This document shows, in pieces, positions 16,592-24,731 of a stretch of 64,000 nucleotides of DNA (positions are counted from its first letter, which is position 1; each line of letters opens with the position of its first letter). A program made the position numbers and the translations under genes. The notes below the pieces were generated by a model. The model saw nothing but the letters and a program-made list of their open reading frames with translations. It made no database searches and was not told the origin of the DNA. This stretch comes from Arthrobacter sp. Leaf137 (GTDB taxonomy: Bacteria; Actinomycetota; Actinomycetes; Actinomycetales; Micrococcaceae), in NCBI RefSeq assembly GCF_001423525.1, contig NZ_LMOI01000021.1:124172-188171 (forward strand), read 5' to 3'.

Positions 16592-17812
16592 GTGACCACA
16601 GCTTCCAATCCGGGCGACCTGCTCAGCCCCCGCCGCAGACTTTTGTACATCTTCCTCCTCGGTGCCCTGACCGCCTTGGGGCCTTTCACGATCGACCTGT
16701 ACCTGCCGGCTTTCCCCGCCCTGGAGGCCAGCCTTGGCGTTACGGAGGCGCAGGTCCAGCTCACTCTGGCAGGGACCACCCTGGGCTTTGCGTTCGGCCA
16801 GCTGGTGGTGGGTCCGTTCAGTGACAAATTTGGCCGCAGGAACCCCTTGATCCTGGCCACCGCCCTGCATATCGCGGCGTCGATCGGTGCGGCTCTGTCC
16901 ACGGATATCACCACCCTGGGGATCTTCCGCGTGCTCATGGGTGTGGGCGCTGCGGGCGGCGGCGTGGTGGCGATGGCCATGGTCCGTGACCTGTTTTCCG
17001 GCTACGCCATGGTGAAGATGTTTTCCAGGATGGCACTGGTCAACGGCCTGGCACCCATCCTGGCGCCGGTGATCGGGTCGCAACTGCTGCTGGTGATGCC
17101 CTGGCCCGGAATCTTCGTGTTCCTGGCCTCCTACGGCACCCTGGTGATCGTGGCAGCGCTGGTCCTGGTCCGGGAAACGCTGCCGCCGGAGAAGAGGGGA
17201 CAAAGCGGCATGACGGCCCGGCAGCGCTACCGGGTCCTGTTCAGCGACCGGATCTTCGTGGGCCTGCTGATGGTGGCGGGCCTGAACTTCGGTGGACTCT
17301 TCACCTACCTCTCGGCCTCGCCGTTCCTGTTCCAGGGCGTGTTCGGCTTCTCAGCCCAGGAGTACGGGCTGCTCTTCGGTATCAACTCGCTGGGCATCGT
17401 GGCCGGCGTGCAGACCAGTTCGAGGCTGATCAGGCGGGTGCCGCCGCAGTGGATCCTCGCCGCCGCAACGGCCTGGATGTTCCTGATGGCCCTCCTGATC
17501 GTGGTGTTCGACCTCCTGGGCTTCGGCCTGTGGGGCGTGATGGTGCCGCTGTGGTTCTACATCCTGGGAACGGGGTTCATGTTCCCGTGCGTGCAGGTCC
17601 TGGCGTTGGCGAACCACGCCTCCCAGGCGGGCACCGCCGCGTCCCTGCTGGGCGCCGCCACCTTCATGATGGCCGGGCTGATCTCACCCGTGGTCGGATG
17701 GCTGGGCATCACCAGCACCAGCATGGGGGCGGTCCAGGCAGTCTGCATCCTGCTGGCCATGGCAGCCCTGTGGCTGGTGGTCCGCCCACGCACGGTCCCG
17801 GCCATCGCCTGA
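16592..17812 (+). CDS. MFS exporter of the Bcr/CflA family
   Basis: A 406-residue 12-helix transporter. The first helix with ALTALGPFTIDLYLPAFP is diagnostic for the Bcr/CflA multidrug branch, and the loop 2-3 motif GPFSDKFGRRNPL (MFS motif A) follows. The GTG at 16592 is used because AGGATGG precedes it and the protein starts shortly before helix 1; an upstream in-frame codon at 16436 would add 52 residues without membrane-protein character. Probably exports drugs or metabolites by proton antiport. Confidence 0.9.
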   Translation: MTTASNPGDLLSPRRRLLYIFLLGALTALGPFTIDLYLPAFPALEASLGVTEAQVQLTLAGTTLGFAFGQLVVGPFSDKFGRRNPLILATALHIAASIGAALSTDITTLGIFRVLMGVGAAGGGVVAMAMVRDLFSGYAMVKMFSRMALVNGLAPILAPVIGSQLLLVMPWPGIFVFLASYGTLVIVAALVLVRETLPPEKRGQSGMTARQRYRVLFSDRIFVGLLMVAGLNFGGLFTYLSASPFLFQGVFGFSAQEYGLLFGINSLGIVAGVQTSSRLIRRVPPQWILAAATAWMFLMALLIVVFDLLGFGLWGVMVPLWFYILGTGFMFPCVQVLALANHASQAGTAASLLGAATFMMAGLISPVVGWLGITSTSMGAVQAVCILLAMAALWLVVRPRTVPAIA

Positions 17813-17824
17813 CATGATGAGGGC

Positions 17825-18004
17825 ATGAAACACCGGCCGCACAGGAATGGACGGGGACTCTTCCTCGGCGCGGTGCTGGGCGCCGTCGCGGGTTACTTCG
17901 CGGGCCGCGCCGCCGGCAACGCGGCGATGGGAATCATCCTTGGCTCACTGGCTGGCGCGGCGCTGCTGTACCGGGTCAATCCGGGCGGGCGGAACCGCCG
18001 CTGA
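17825..18004 (+). CDS. small glycine-zipper membrane protein (59 residues)
   Basis: A very short gene with a basic N-terminus (MKHRPHRNGRG) and two short hydrophobic stretches rich in Gly/Ala (LFLGAVLGAVAGYFAG and GIILGSLAGAALLY), ending in a basic tail. The spaced glycines are of the glycine-zipper type. It starts 12 bases after the MFS stop, so it may be co-translated with it. No family assigned; I call it real because of the membrane-protein composition and position. Confidence 0.6.
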   Translation: MKHRPHRNGRGLFLGAVLGAVAGYFAGRAAGNAAMGIILGSLAGAALLYRVNPGGRNRR

Positions 18005-18081
18005 ATCCCGCCTGGACGGCATCTGCAGCAATTGCCGGAGGCAGTAGCCGCGTGGCTGTACCGGGCCAATAGGCTGCGCGA

Positions 18082-18087
18082 TAAAAT
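18082..18087 (+). promoter_or_regulatory. -10 element of a probable leaderless transcript
   Basis: TAAAAT ends seven bases before the G of the GTG at 18094. That spacing puts the transcription start at or next to the start codon. No Shine-Dalgarno sequence precedes the GTG, as expected for a leaderless actinobacterial mRNA. Confidence 0.5.
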
Positions 18088-18093
18088 GTGTCC

Positions 18094-18501
18094 GTGCCCA
18101 GTTGGCAGGATCGACCCCAGCTACCGGCCACATGGCAGCGATGCGATGCCCGGATCCTGCCCCTGTGGTGGGACCGGGCGTGCGTGCAGATGGGCGAGCA
18201 GTCGGCCGCCCTGTACGCCGCCGGGCTCTTCACCGAGGACCGCCGCAGGCCCATCGCCCAATGGTTCAACCCCGCGTTCAAAGCCGCGCTGCTGGTGGCG
18301 CCCGAAACCTCTCCCGAGTGGCCCGTGCAGCGGTTCGGCATCTTCTATGCACCCCCGGATGCAGGCTTCGTGCGGATCCACTCTGCCCCGCATGAATGGA
18401 GCCCCAGGCAGCCCCGCAAGTCCCCCACCGAGCAGGAAGCGTTCCTGGCTGCGATAGCCGAGGCAGAGCGGTTCCTGCAAGTTGAAATGGACTTCGTGTG
18501 A
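18094..18501 (+). CDS. conserved hypothetical protein
   Basis: A 135-residue soluble protein that I cannot place. It is rich in Trp and Pro (WQDRPQLPATWQ, LPLWWDRACVQMGEQ) with the central segment RFGIFYAPPDAGFVRIHSAP and an acidic helical end (FLAAIAEAERFLQVEMDF). The layout suggests a small single-domain protein. The GTG at 18094 fits a leaderless start; a GTG two codons earlier (18088) is possible, while an ATG at 18086 is in another frame. It is followed by a strong bidirectional terminator. Confidence 0.72.
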   Translation: MPSWQDRPQLPATWQRCDARILPLWWDRACVQMGEQSAALYAAGLFTEDRRRPIAQWFNPAFKAALLVAPETSPEWPVQRFGIFYAPPDAGFVRIHSAPHEWSPRQPRKSPTEQEAFLAAIAEAERFLQVEMDFV

Positions 18502-18508
18502 GGAGGCA

Positions 18509-18545
18509 AAAAGCCCCCGTCCTCCAGTGGAGGACGGGGGCTTTT
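18509..18545. terminator. bidirectional intrinsic terminator
   Basis: A 17-bp perfect stem with a three-base loop, A-run on the left and TTTT on the right, lies between the gene ending at 18501 and the converging tRNA-Asn. It can terminate transcripts from both sides. Confidence 0.93.
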
Positions 18546-18554
18546 CAGTGCAAG

Positions 18555-18627
18555 CTCCTCCTGCTGGACTTGAACCAGCAACCCTTCGATTAACAGTCGA
18601 ATGCTCTGCCAATTGAGCTAAGGAGGA
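18555..18627 (-). tRNA. tRNA-Asn (GUU), distal copy
   Basis: A 73-base cloverleaf: acceptor TCCTCCT/AGGAGGA, D-arm TAGCTCAATTGGCAGAGC, anticodon loop CTGTTAA (anticodon GTT), T-arm GGTTCAAGTCC, discriminator G. CCA is not encoded. Identical to the second copy at 18764-18836. Confidence 0.97.
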
Positions 18628-18721
18628 ATGAAGCAGGTACGACCTTAGCAAAGGATTCCGGCAAAAGTGAAATCGGCGGAATCCCCTGCCATCGAGCTCC
18701 TGCCGGAAGGGAAAAAGAGCC

Positions 18722-18758
18722 AAAAAAATCCCCGTTCCGGAAGACCGGAACGGGGATT
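18722..18758 (-). terminator. intrinsic terminator of upstream tRNA-Asn
   Basis: A 14-bp perfect stem with a 4-base loop is followed on the minus strand by seven T residues (18728-18722). It ends transcription of the tRNA at 18764 before the second tRNA copy. Confidence 0.95.
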
Positions 18759-18763
18759 GGCAG

Positions 18764-18836
18764 CTCCTCCTGCTGGACTTGAACCAGCAACCCTTCGATT
18801 AACAGTCGAATGCTCTGCCAATTGAGCTAAGGAGGA
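18764..18836 (-). tRNA. tRNA-Asn (GUU), proximal copy
   Basis: Sequence identical to the copy at 18555-18627, with anticodon GTT and discriminator G. The two genes are 136 bases apart, each with its own terminator, and their 5' flanks are partly alike, which points to tandem duplication of a transcription unit. Confidence 0.97.
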
Positions 18837-18905
18837 ATGAAGCGGGTATTAGCCTAGCAAACACCCCGGCTGGAAGCGAAATCGGCGGACGGAACCGGCA
18901 TCAGG

Positions 18906-20840
18906 TCAGGCATCGGAGCGCAGGGACCTGCGTTCCATCTCCAGCATCATCAGCTCGCGGTTGAGCCGTTGGAACGCCTCAGGATCTGCAGCGGGATCGA
19001 GCCGCTGGAGCTGGCCCATCTTGTCCGCCTTGACCCGGGTGATCTGCAGCTCGAACAGGCGGGACAGGATGTCCCGGCAGTACTTCTGCACACCCTCCTC
19101 CGTGCTCGCCGGCAACGGCACCACCGCCAGCTCGGACACCAGCGCCCGCAACGGCTCCGGGACCTCGTGCATTACATGCTCAACCCAGCGCGCAGGATCG
19201 GTCACCATGCCCGGACCGGTGGCGCGCATGGCGTCATGGACCGCCTGGAAGGCCGGGGTGGCAAACCTGGCGGCGGCGAAGCGGTCCCAGACGGCCCCGG
19301 AGAGCAGCGCCGGTTCCTGCAGCGCCACCTCCACCGCCTGGCGCTCCATGGAGGCCACAGGATCCCGCGGGTCCGGGCGGTGATAGGACGGGACGGCGCC
19401 CGACGCCCGTCCGGCAGCAACGCCGGGCCCGCCGGCTTCTGCGGGCCTTCCGGCAGCCTGGCCGCCCTGCTGCGCCGCAGCCGTCCCGGCACCTCCCTGA
19501 GGGCCCGCAGATGCACGTTTCATGGCGACGGCCACGGCCCTGTTCGCCTCTTCGACGGACATGCCCAGCCACCCCGCCAGTTCGCGGGCGTAGGCGGGCC
19601 TGATGCCGGCGTCGCGGATCTGCGCCACCACCGGAGCGGCTTCGCGCAGCGCTGCGACGCGGCCTTCCACGGTGTCAAGGTTGTGGCGCTTCAGCGACGC
19701 CCGGATGGCGAATTCGAAGAGCGGCCGGCGGCTGCTGATCAGGGCCTGGACGGCTGCGTCCCCGCGGGTCTGCCGAAGGTCGCACGGATCGGCGCCGGTG
19801 GGTTCCACGGCCACGTAGGTCTGCGCAGTGAACCGCTGGTCCTCCTCGAAGGCACGCAGGGCCGCCTTCTGGCCGGCGGCGTCGCCGTCGAAGCAGAAGA
19901 CCACCTCTCCCCCGGTGCCGTCGTCGGACAGCAGGCGCCGGGCGATCTTGATGTGCTCGGTGCCGAACGCCGTGCCGCAGGTGGCTACCGCCGTCGTAAT
20001 TCCCGCAAGATGGCAGGCCATCACGTCGGTGTAGCCTTCCACCACCACCAGCTGGCGCTCCTTGGCGATGCTTTTCTTGGCGAGGTCGATGCCGTAGAGG
20101 ACCTGGGACTTCTTGTACAGCGTGGTCTCGGGGGTGTTGAGGTACTTGGGGCCTTGGTCGTCCTCGTAGAGCTTGCGCGCGCCGAAACCGATGGTGTCAC
20201 CGGCGATGTCCTTGATGGGCCAAATGAGGCGTCCCCGGAAGCGGTCATAGATGCCCCGGTTGCCCTCGGAAAACATCCCCGTGAGCTTCAGCTCCGCGTC
20301 GGTGAAGCCGCGGCCGCGCAGGTGTTTGAGGAGTGCGTCCCAGCCCTGCGGGGCGTAACCACAGCCAAAGTGCTCGGCGGCAGCGCGGTCGAACCCGCGG
20401 CCGAAAAGGAAGTTCCGTGCCTCGGCGGCGCCGGGGGTCAGCAGCTGGGCCCGGAAAAATTCATCGGCGATCTTGTGGGCGTCCAGCAGCCGCTGGCGCC
20501 GCCCCACTTCCTCACGGTTGGGCCCGGTGCCGCCGTCCTCGTAACGCAGCTCGTAGCCGACGCGGGCGGCAAGTTTTTCCACTGCCTCGTGGAAGGAACT
20601 GTGGTCCTGCTTCTGCACGAAGGCGATGACGTCGCCGTCCTCGCCGCAGCCGAAGCAGTGGTACCGGCCCACTTGCGGGCGGACCGTGAACGACGGCGAG
20701 CGCTCGTCGTGGAAGGGGCACAGGCCTTTGAAGGTCCCCAGCCCGGCACCCTTGAGGGTGACGTAGCCGTCCACCACTTCCTTGATGTCCGTGCGCTGGC
20801 GTACTTCGTCGATATCTTCACGTTTGATCAGGCCAGCCAC
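18906..20840 (-). CDS. dnaG: DNA primase
   Basis: A 644-residue primase that makes RNA primers at the replication fork. The zinc domain carries Cys41, His44, Cys62 and Cys65 (CPFHDE and YHCFGCG). The central RNA-polymerase domain includes the TOPRIM motifs VVVEGYTDVM (Glu268) and CFDGDAAGQ (Asp318, Asp320). A Gly/Ala/Gln-rich linker (about 455-495) leads to the C-terminal DnaB-interaction domain. It follows the dGTPase-like gene by 52 bases on the same strand. Confidence 0.97.
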   Translation of the reverse strand: MAGLIKREDIDEVRQRTDIKEVVDGYVTLKGAGLGTFKGLCPFHDERSPSFTVRPQVGRYHCFGCGEDGDVIAFVQKQDHSSFHEAVEKLAARVGYELRYEDGGTGPNREEVGRRQRLLDAHKIADEFFRAQLLTPGAAEARNFLFGRGFDRAAAEHFGCGYAPQGWDALLKHLRGRGFTDAELKLTGMFSEGNRGIYDRFRGRLIWPIKDIAGDTIGFGARKLYEDDQGPKYLNTPETTLYKKSQVLYGIDLAKKSIAKERQLVVVEGYTDVMACHLAGITTAVATCGTAFGTEHIKIARRLLSDDGTGGEVVFCFDGDAAGQKAALRAFEEDQRFTAQTYVAVEPTGADPCDLRQTRGDAAVQALISSRRPLFEFAIRASLKRHNLDTVEGRVAALREAAPVVAQIRDAGIRPAYARELAGWLGMSVEEANRAVAVAMKRASAGPQGGAGTAAAQQGGQAAGRPAEAGGPGVAAGRASGAVPSYHRPDPRDPVASMERQAVEVALQEPALLSGAVWDRFAAARFATPAFQAVHDAMRATGPGMVTDPARWVEHVMHEVPEPLRALVSELAVVPLPASTEEGVQKYCRDILSRLFELQITRVKADKMGQLQRLDPAADPEAFQRLNRELMMLEMERRSLRSDA

Positions 20841-20892
20841 AGAGTAATCCTAGTCCCGTGGACTGACCGCCCGGCCCGTCGTGTCATTCCGC

Positions 20893-22203
20893 TCACCACA
20901 GCGAGGGCAGGCTCCCCACGAGGCGCTCGTACATGGCCAGGGCGGATCCGTCGGTCAGCGACGCCACCTGGTCGATCACCACGCGCAGCCGGGCACCGTC
21001 GTCCCCGGCATCGCGCCAGTCGGCGGCGAACATCGGCTCCAGGTTCCGGTCACCGGTGGCGCTCAGGGCGGTGACCAGGGCGTGCAGGACCTCGCGCTGG
21101 CGTTCGTAGATGGGTTGCCGGTGTTCGGTGGTCATGACGAACGTGGTGGCCATGCCCTTCATGACGGCAATCTCCATGACTGTCTCGTCCGGAACCATGA
21201 GCTCGGCGCTGTAGCGGGTGAGCCGGCCTGGCCCGTAGACCGAGCGCGTCGTTTCGAGGGCGCTCTGGCAGAACCGGCCGATGAGCTGGCTGGTCATGTT
21301 CTTCAGGGCGCCCATGGACTTGCGGCTGCCGTCCGCTTCCCGCACCCAGACGTCGGTTGCCTCCAGGCGGGCCAGTGCGGCGTCGATGGCGGCGGGGTCG
21401 TTGTGCGGCAGGTACCACTGCTTGGCGTAGCCCACCACGCGGGCGCGGTGGTCCGGGTTGTCCATCCACCGCAGCTGGAAGTGGCCGGCAACAATGGCGT
21501 CCTCCACGTCGTGCACGGAGTAGGAGATGTCGTCGGCCAGGTCCATCACCTGGGCCTCAAGGCAGGAACGCCGCTCGGGCGCACCCTCCCGGATCCAGTT
21601 GAAGATGGGGAGGTCATCCTCGTAGGCACCGAACTTGCTGGTGCGCCGGCCGTGGATCACCGGCGCGTCGAGCGCGGACCAGGGATATTTCGACGCCGCG
21701 TCCAGGCTGGCACGGGTGAGGTTCAGCCCGGCGGGATGGCCCCCGGCGGTGAGGACCTTGGGTTCGAGCCGGGTGAGGAGCCGGAGGGTCTGGGCGTTGC
21801 CTTCGAACCCTCCGATGCCATGCGCCACCTCGTTCAGGGCGGACTCCCCGTTGTGGCCGAACGGCGGGTGGCCGAGATCGTGGCTCAGGCACGCGGTGTC
21901 CACCACGTCCGGGTCGCAGCCCAGCGCACGGCCCAGTTCGCGGCCCACCTGGGCCACCTCGAGACTGTGGGTGAGGCGGGTCCGGACGAAGTCGTCCGTG
22001 TCCGGGGCCACCACCTGGGTCTTCGCTCCCAGCCGGCGCAGGGCCGATGAGTGCAGCACCCGGGCGCGGTCCCGTTCAAAGTCCGAACGGTAGGTGCTCT
22101 TGGGCGGCTCCTCCACCCAGCGGGCGGAGTCCCGGGAGCCATAACCGGAGGGCGCTCCGGCCACGGCGCCGGCGGGTGATTCAGCCACGGGAACCTCAGC
22201 CAC
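20893..22203 (-). CDS. dgt: deoxyguanosinetriphosphate triphosphohydrolase-like protein
   Basis: An HD-domain phosphohydrolase that removes triphosphate from dNTPs. The HD residues are seen in RTRLTHSLEVAQVGREL and ACLSHDLGHPPFGHNGE, with the downstream Asp in DLADDISYSVHD. The N-terminal YRSDFERDRARVLHSSALRRL is typical of the family. I start it at the GTG 22203, overlapping the dusB end by eight bases; a GTG at 22188 with TGAGG upstream is an alternative. Length about 436 residues fits family members of 420-440. The dusB-dgt-dnaG order is common in actinobacteria. Confidence 0.92.
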   Translation of the reverse strand: MAEVPVAESPAGAVAGAPSGYGSRDSARWVEEPPKSTYRSDFERDRARVLHSSALRRLGAKTQVVAPDTDDFVRTRLTHSLEVAQVGRELGRALGCDPDVVDTACLSHDLGHPPFGHNGESALNEVAHGIGGFEGNAQTLRLLTRLEPKVLTAGGHPAGLNLTRASLDAASKYPWSALDAPVIHGRRTSKFGAYEDDLPIFNWIREGAPERRSCLEAQVMDLADDISYSVHDVEDAIVAGHFQLRWMDNPDHRARVVGYAKQWYLPHNDPAAIDAALARLEATDVWVREADGSRKSMGALKNMTSQLIGRFCQSALETTRSVYGPGRLTRYSAELMVPDETVMEIAVMKGMATTFVMTTEHRQPIYERQREVLHALVTALSATGDRNLEPMFAADWRDAGDDGARLRVVIDQVASLTDGSALAMYERLVGSLPSLW

Positions 22204-23374
22204 CGGAAACGTCCAGTTCGGCCGCGGCGATGTCCCGCGACTGTGCATCGTTCAGCGCCCGGGAATCCAGCCAGTCCTTGGGCAGCGCGGGCCGCTTGGG
22301 TGACCCGGCACGTCCACGGGGGCCTTCTGCGTCGCCGCCGGGGTAGGGCGAGTCCAGGTCCAGCTCGGCGAGGGTGTCACGGAGCACTTCAAGGCTGGTT
22401 ACCAGGGCCAGCCGGGTGCGGAGTTCCCCGCCCACCACATAGCCCTTGAAGTACCAGGCGATGTGCTTGCGGATCTCCCGCAGCGCCTTGCCCTCGTCAC
22501 CGAAGGTTTCCACCATCAGTTCGGCGTGCCGGTAGACGCCCTCGGCCACCTGGCGCAGGTTGGGGCGGTGGCGGACTTCGCTGCCTTCGAACGCTGCCTG
22601 GAGGTCGCCGAAGAGCCACGGCCGGCCCTGGCAGCCGCGGCCCACCACCACGCCGTCCACGCCGGTTTCGCGGACCATGCGCACCGCGTCTTCGGCGGAC
22701 CAGATGTCGCCGTTGCCCAGCACCGGGATGTCCGGCAGGGCCTCGCGGAGGCGGGCGATGGCCGACCAGTCCGCCTGGCCGGAGTAGAACTGTGCCGCGG
22801 TGCGGCCGTGGAGCGCGACGGCGGCAACACCGGAATCGCGGGCGATCCGGCCGGCGTCGAGGTACGTGAGGTGGTCATCGTCGATGCCCTTGCGCATCTT
22901 GATGGTCAGGGGGATGTTGCCCTTGGACGCTTCCCGCACGGCGGTCTGCACGATCGCGGTGAAGAGATCGATCTTCCACGGCAGGGCGGAACCGCCTCCG
23001 CGGCGGGTGACCTTCGGGACGGGGCAGCCGAAGTTCAGGTCGATGTGGTCCGCGCGGTTTTCTTCCACCAGCATCCGGACGGCCGCGCCCACTGTGCCGG
23101 GATCCACCCCGTAGAGCTGGACGGACCGGACTTTCTCGTCGTCGTCGTGCGAAATGATCCGGAGGGACTCGGGAGTCCGCTCCACCAGCGCGCGGGACGT
23201 GACCATTTCCGCCACGTACATGCCGCCGCCGTATTCGCGGCACAAACGGCGGAAAGCGGAATTGGTGATCCCCGCCATGGGGGCCAGGATTACCGGCGTG
23301 TCCACGGTGAGGGGACCCAGCTTCAGGGGCGGGAGTTCCAGCCGGGCGGTGGATGGGGTTGCTGCAACAGTCAC
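22196..23374 (-). CDS. dusB: tRNA-dihydrouridine synthase
   Basis: An FMN enzyme that reduces uridines in the tRNA D-loop. The TIM-barrel starts with VILAPMAGITNSAFRRL; the catalytic Cys is in DLNFGCPVPKVTRRGGGSAL, followed by IKMRKG, VALHGRTAAQFYSG and the FMN-binding VVVGRGCQGRPWLF. The C-terminus is longer than in E. coli, with a Gly/Pro-rich linker. The GTG at 23374 gives about 392 residues. A frame continuing to 23569 would add 65 residues unlike the family and reach into the hmp promoter. Confidence 0.93.
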   Translation of the reverse strand: MTVAATPSTARLELPPLKLGPLTVDTPVILAPMAGITNSAFRRLCREYGGGMYVAEMVTSRALVERTPESLRIISHDDDEKVRSVQLYGVDPGTVGAAVRMLVEENRADHIDLNFGCPVPKVTRRGGGSALPWKIDLFTAIVQTAVREASKGNIPLTIKMRKGIDDDHLTYLDAGRIARDSGVAAVALHGRTAAQFYSGQADWSAIARLREALPDIPVLGNGDIWSAEDAVRMVRETGVDGVVVGRGCQGRPWLFGDLQAAFEGSEVRHRPNLRQVAEGVYRHAELMVETFGDEGKALREIRKHIAWYFKGYVVGGELRTRLALVTSLEVLRDTLAELDLDSPYPGGDAEGPRGRAGSPKRPALPKDWLDSRALNDAQSRDIAAAELDVSGG

Positions 23375-23507
23375 TGTTCCATTGTTGCAAATCCGGCCAA
23401 ATCGGGTGCCCGCACCAGTGCCGATCGGTCCTGTTGCCGGACTGTCCGCGGTGTTAACGTGGCCCCGATCGGGTCCGCCCGGGCCCGGCTGACCAGGAGG
23501 AGTAACG

Positions 23508-24725
23508 ATGCTCTCAGACACCTCACTGCCGGTGGTCAAGGCGACGCTGCCCGTCGTCGGGGAGAACATCCGGGAGATCGCGTCACGCTTTTACACCCAC
23601 ATGTTCCAGGAGCATCCGGAGCTGCTGGACGGCCTGTTCAACCGCGGCAACCAGGCGGACGGGCGGCAGCAGCAGGCACTGGCCGGCTCCGTGGCCGCTT
23701 TCGCCGGGTTCCTGGTGAACGACCCCACGCACCTGCCGGACCATCTGCTGTCCCGGATCTCGCACAAGCACGTCTCGCTCGGGCTGGCTCCGGACCAGTA
23801 CCAGGTGGTGCATGACAACCTGATGTGGGCCATCGTGGATGTCCTGGGCGACGCCGTCACGCCCGAGGTGGCGGCGGCCTGGGACGAGGTGTACTGGCTG
23901 ATGGCCAACATGCTGATCAACAAGGAGCGAGGGTTGTACGACGCGGTCCGGCTGGGCCCGGAGACCATCTGGCGCACCTGGCGGGTGGCCGAGAAGATTC
24001 AGGAGACCGACGACGTGGTCAGTTTCGTCGTGGAACGCACTGACGAACGCGAGGTGAAGCCCTCGCTGCCGGGCCAGTACGTCACCATCCGGATGGAGAT
24101 GCCCGACGGCGTCCTCCAGCCCCGCCAGTACAGCCTCACCCAGGCCGACGACGGCCAGCACCGGCGGTTCGCGGTCAAGCGCGTCCGCGGGGAGGGCACA
24201 GCCGCCGGGATACCCGACGGCGAGATGTCCACCCTCCTGCACGATCACGTCAACGTGGGCGACGAGGTGACCCTGTCTGCCCCGTTCGGCGACGTGGTGC
24301 TGGAGTACACGGACCGGCCGGTGGTGCTGGCGAGCGCCGGCATCGGCATCACCCCCATGGCCGGAATGCTGTCCCATCTGGTGAAGGCCGGCTCGCAGCG
24401 GAAGGTTGCGTTCCTGCACGCCGACGACTCCCCCGGGTCCTTTGCGCTGCGGAACCAGGTCACGGCGGACATCGCCGCCCTGCCGGATGCGTCCCTTAAC
24501 GCGTGGTTCCTCAACGGGGACGGCGGCGGGGACGATGCAAACGTGCACACGGGTTTCATGAACGTCGGCGACGTGAAACTGCCTGCCGACGCCGAGTACT
24601 ACCTGTGCGGTCCGGTGGCCTTCATGCAATCGGTCCGCAGCGCCCTGGTGGGCCTGGGCGTTCCGGCCAGGGACATCCAGTACGAAGTGTTCGGCCCGGA
24701 CCTCTGGCTGGCCGACTACCAGTAG
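23508..24725 (+). CDS. hmp: flavohaemoglobin, nitric oxide dioxygenase
   Basis: A 405-residue three-domain protein that converts NO and O2 to nitrate. The globin domain (1-140) has the proximal His88 in SHKHVSLGL; the FAD domain shows GQYVTIRM and the FAD-binding PRQYSLT; the NAD domain has VLASAGIGITPMAGML and ends YYLCGPVAFMQ with EVFGPD. AGGAGGAGTAACG precedes the ATG. It is divergent from dusB; I saw no clear NsrR operator in the 133-base spacer. Confidence 0.97.
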   Translation: MLSDTSLPVVKATLPVVGENIREIASRFYTHMFQEHPELLDGLFNRGNQADGRQQQALAGSVAAFAGFLVNDPTHLPDHLLSRISHKHVSLGLAPDQYQVVHDNLMWAIVDVLGDAVTPEVAAAWDEVYWLMANMLINKERGLYDAVRLGPETIWRTWRVAEKIQETDDVVSFVVERTDEREVKPSLPGQYVTIRMEMPDGVLQPRQYSLTQADDGQHRRFAVKRVRGEGTAAGIPDGEMSTLLHDHVNVGDEVTLSAPFGDVVLEYTDRPVVLASAGIGITPMAGMLSHLVKAGSQRKVAFLHADDSPGSFALRNQVTADIAALPDASLNAWFLNGDGGGDDANVHTGFMNVGDVKLPADAEYYLCGPVAFMQSVRSALVGLGVPARDIQYEVFGPDLWLADYQ

Positions 24726-24731
24726 GAGCCG

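Noticed and set aside
18969..21074. A 701-codon open frame on the plus strand
   Set aside because: Antisense to dnaG, whose zinc finger and TOPRIM motifs are intact on the minus strand.
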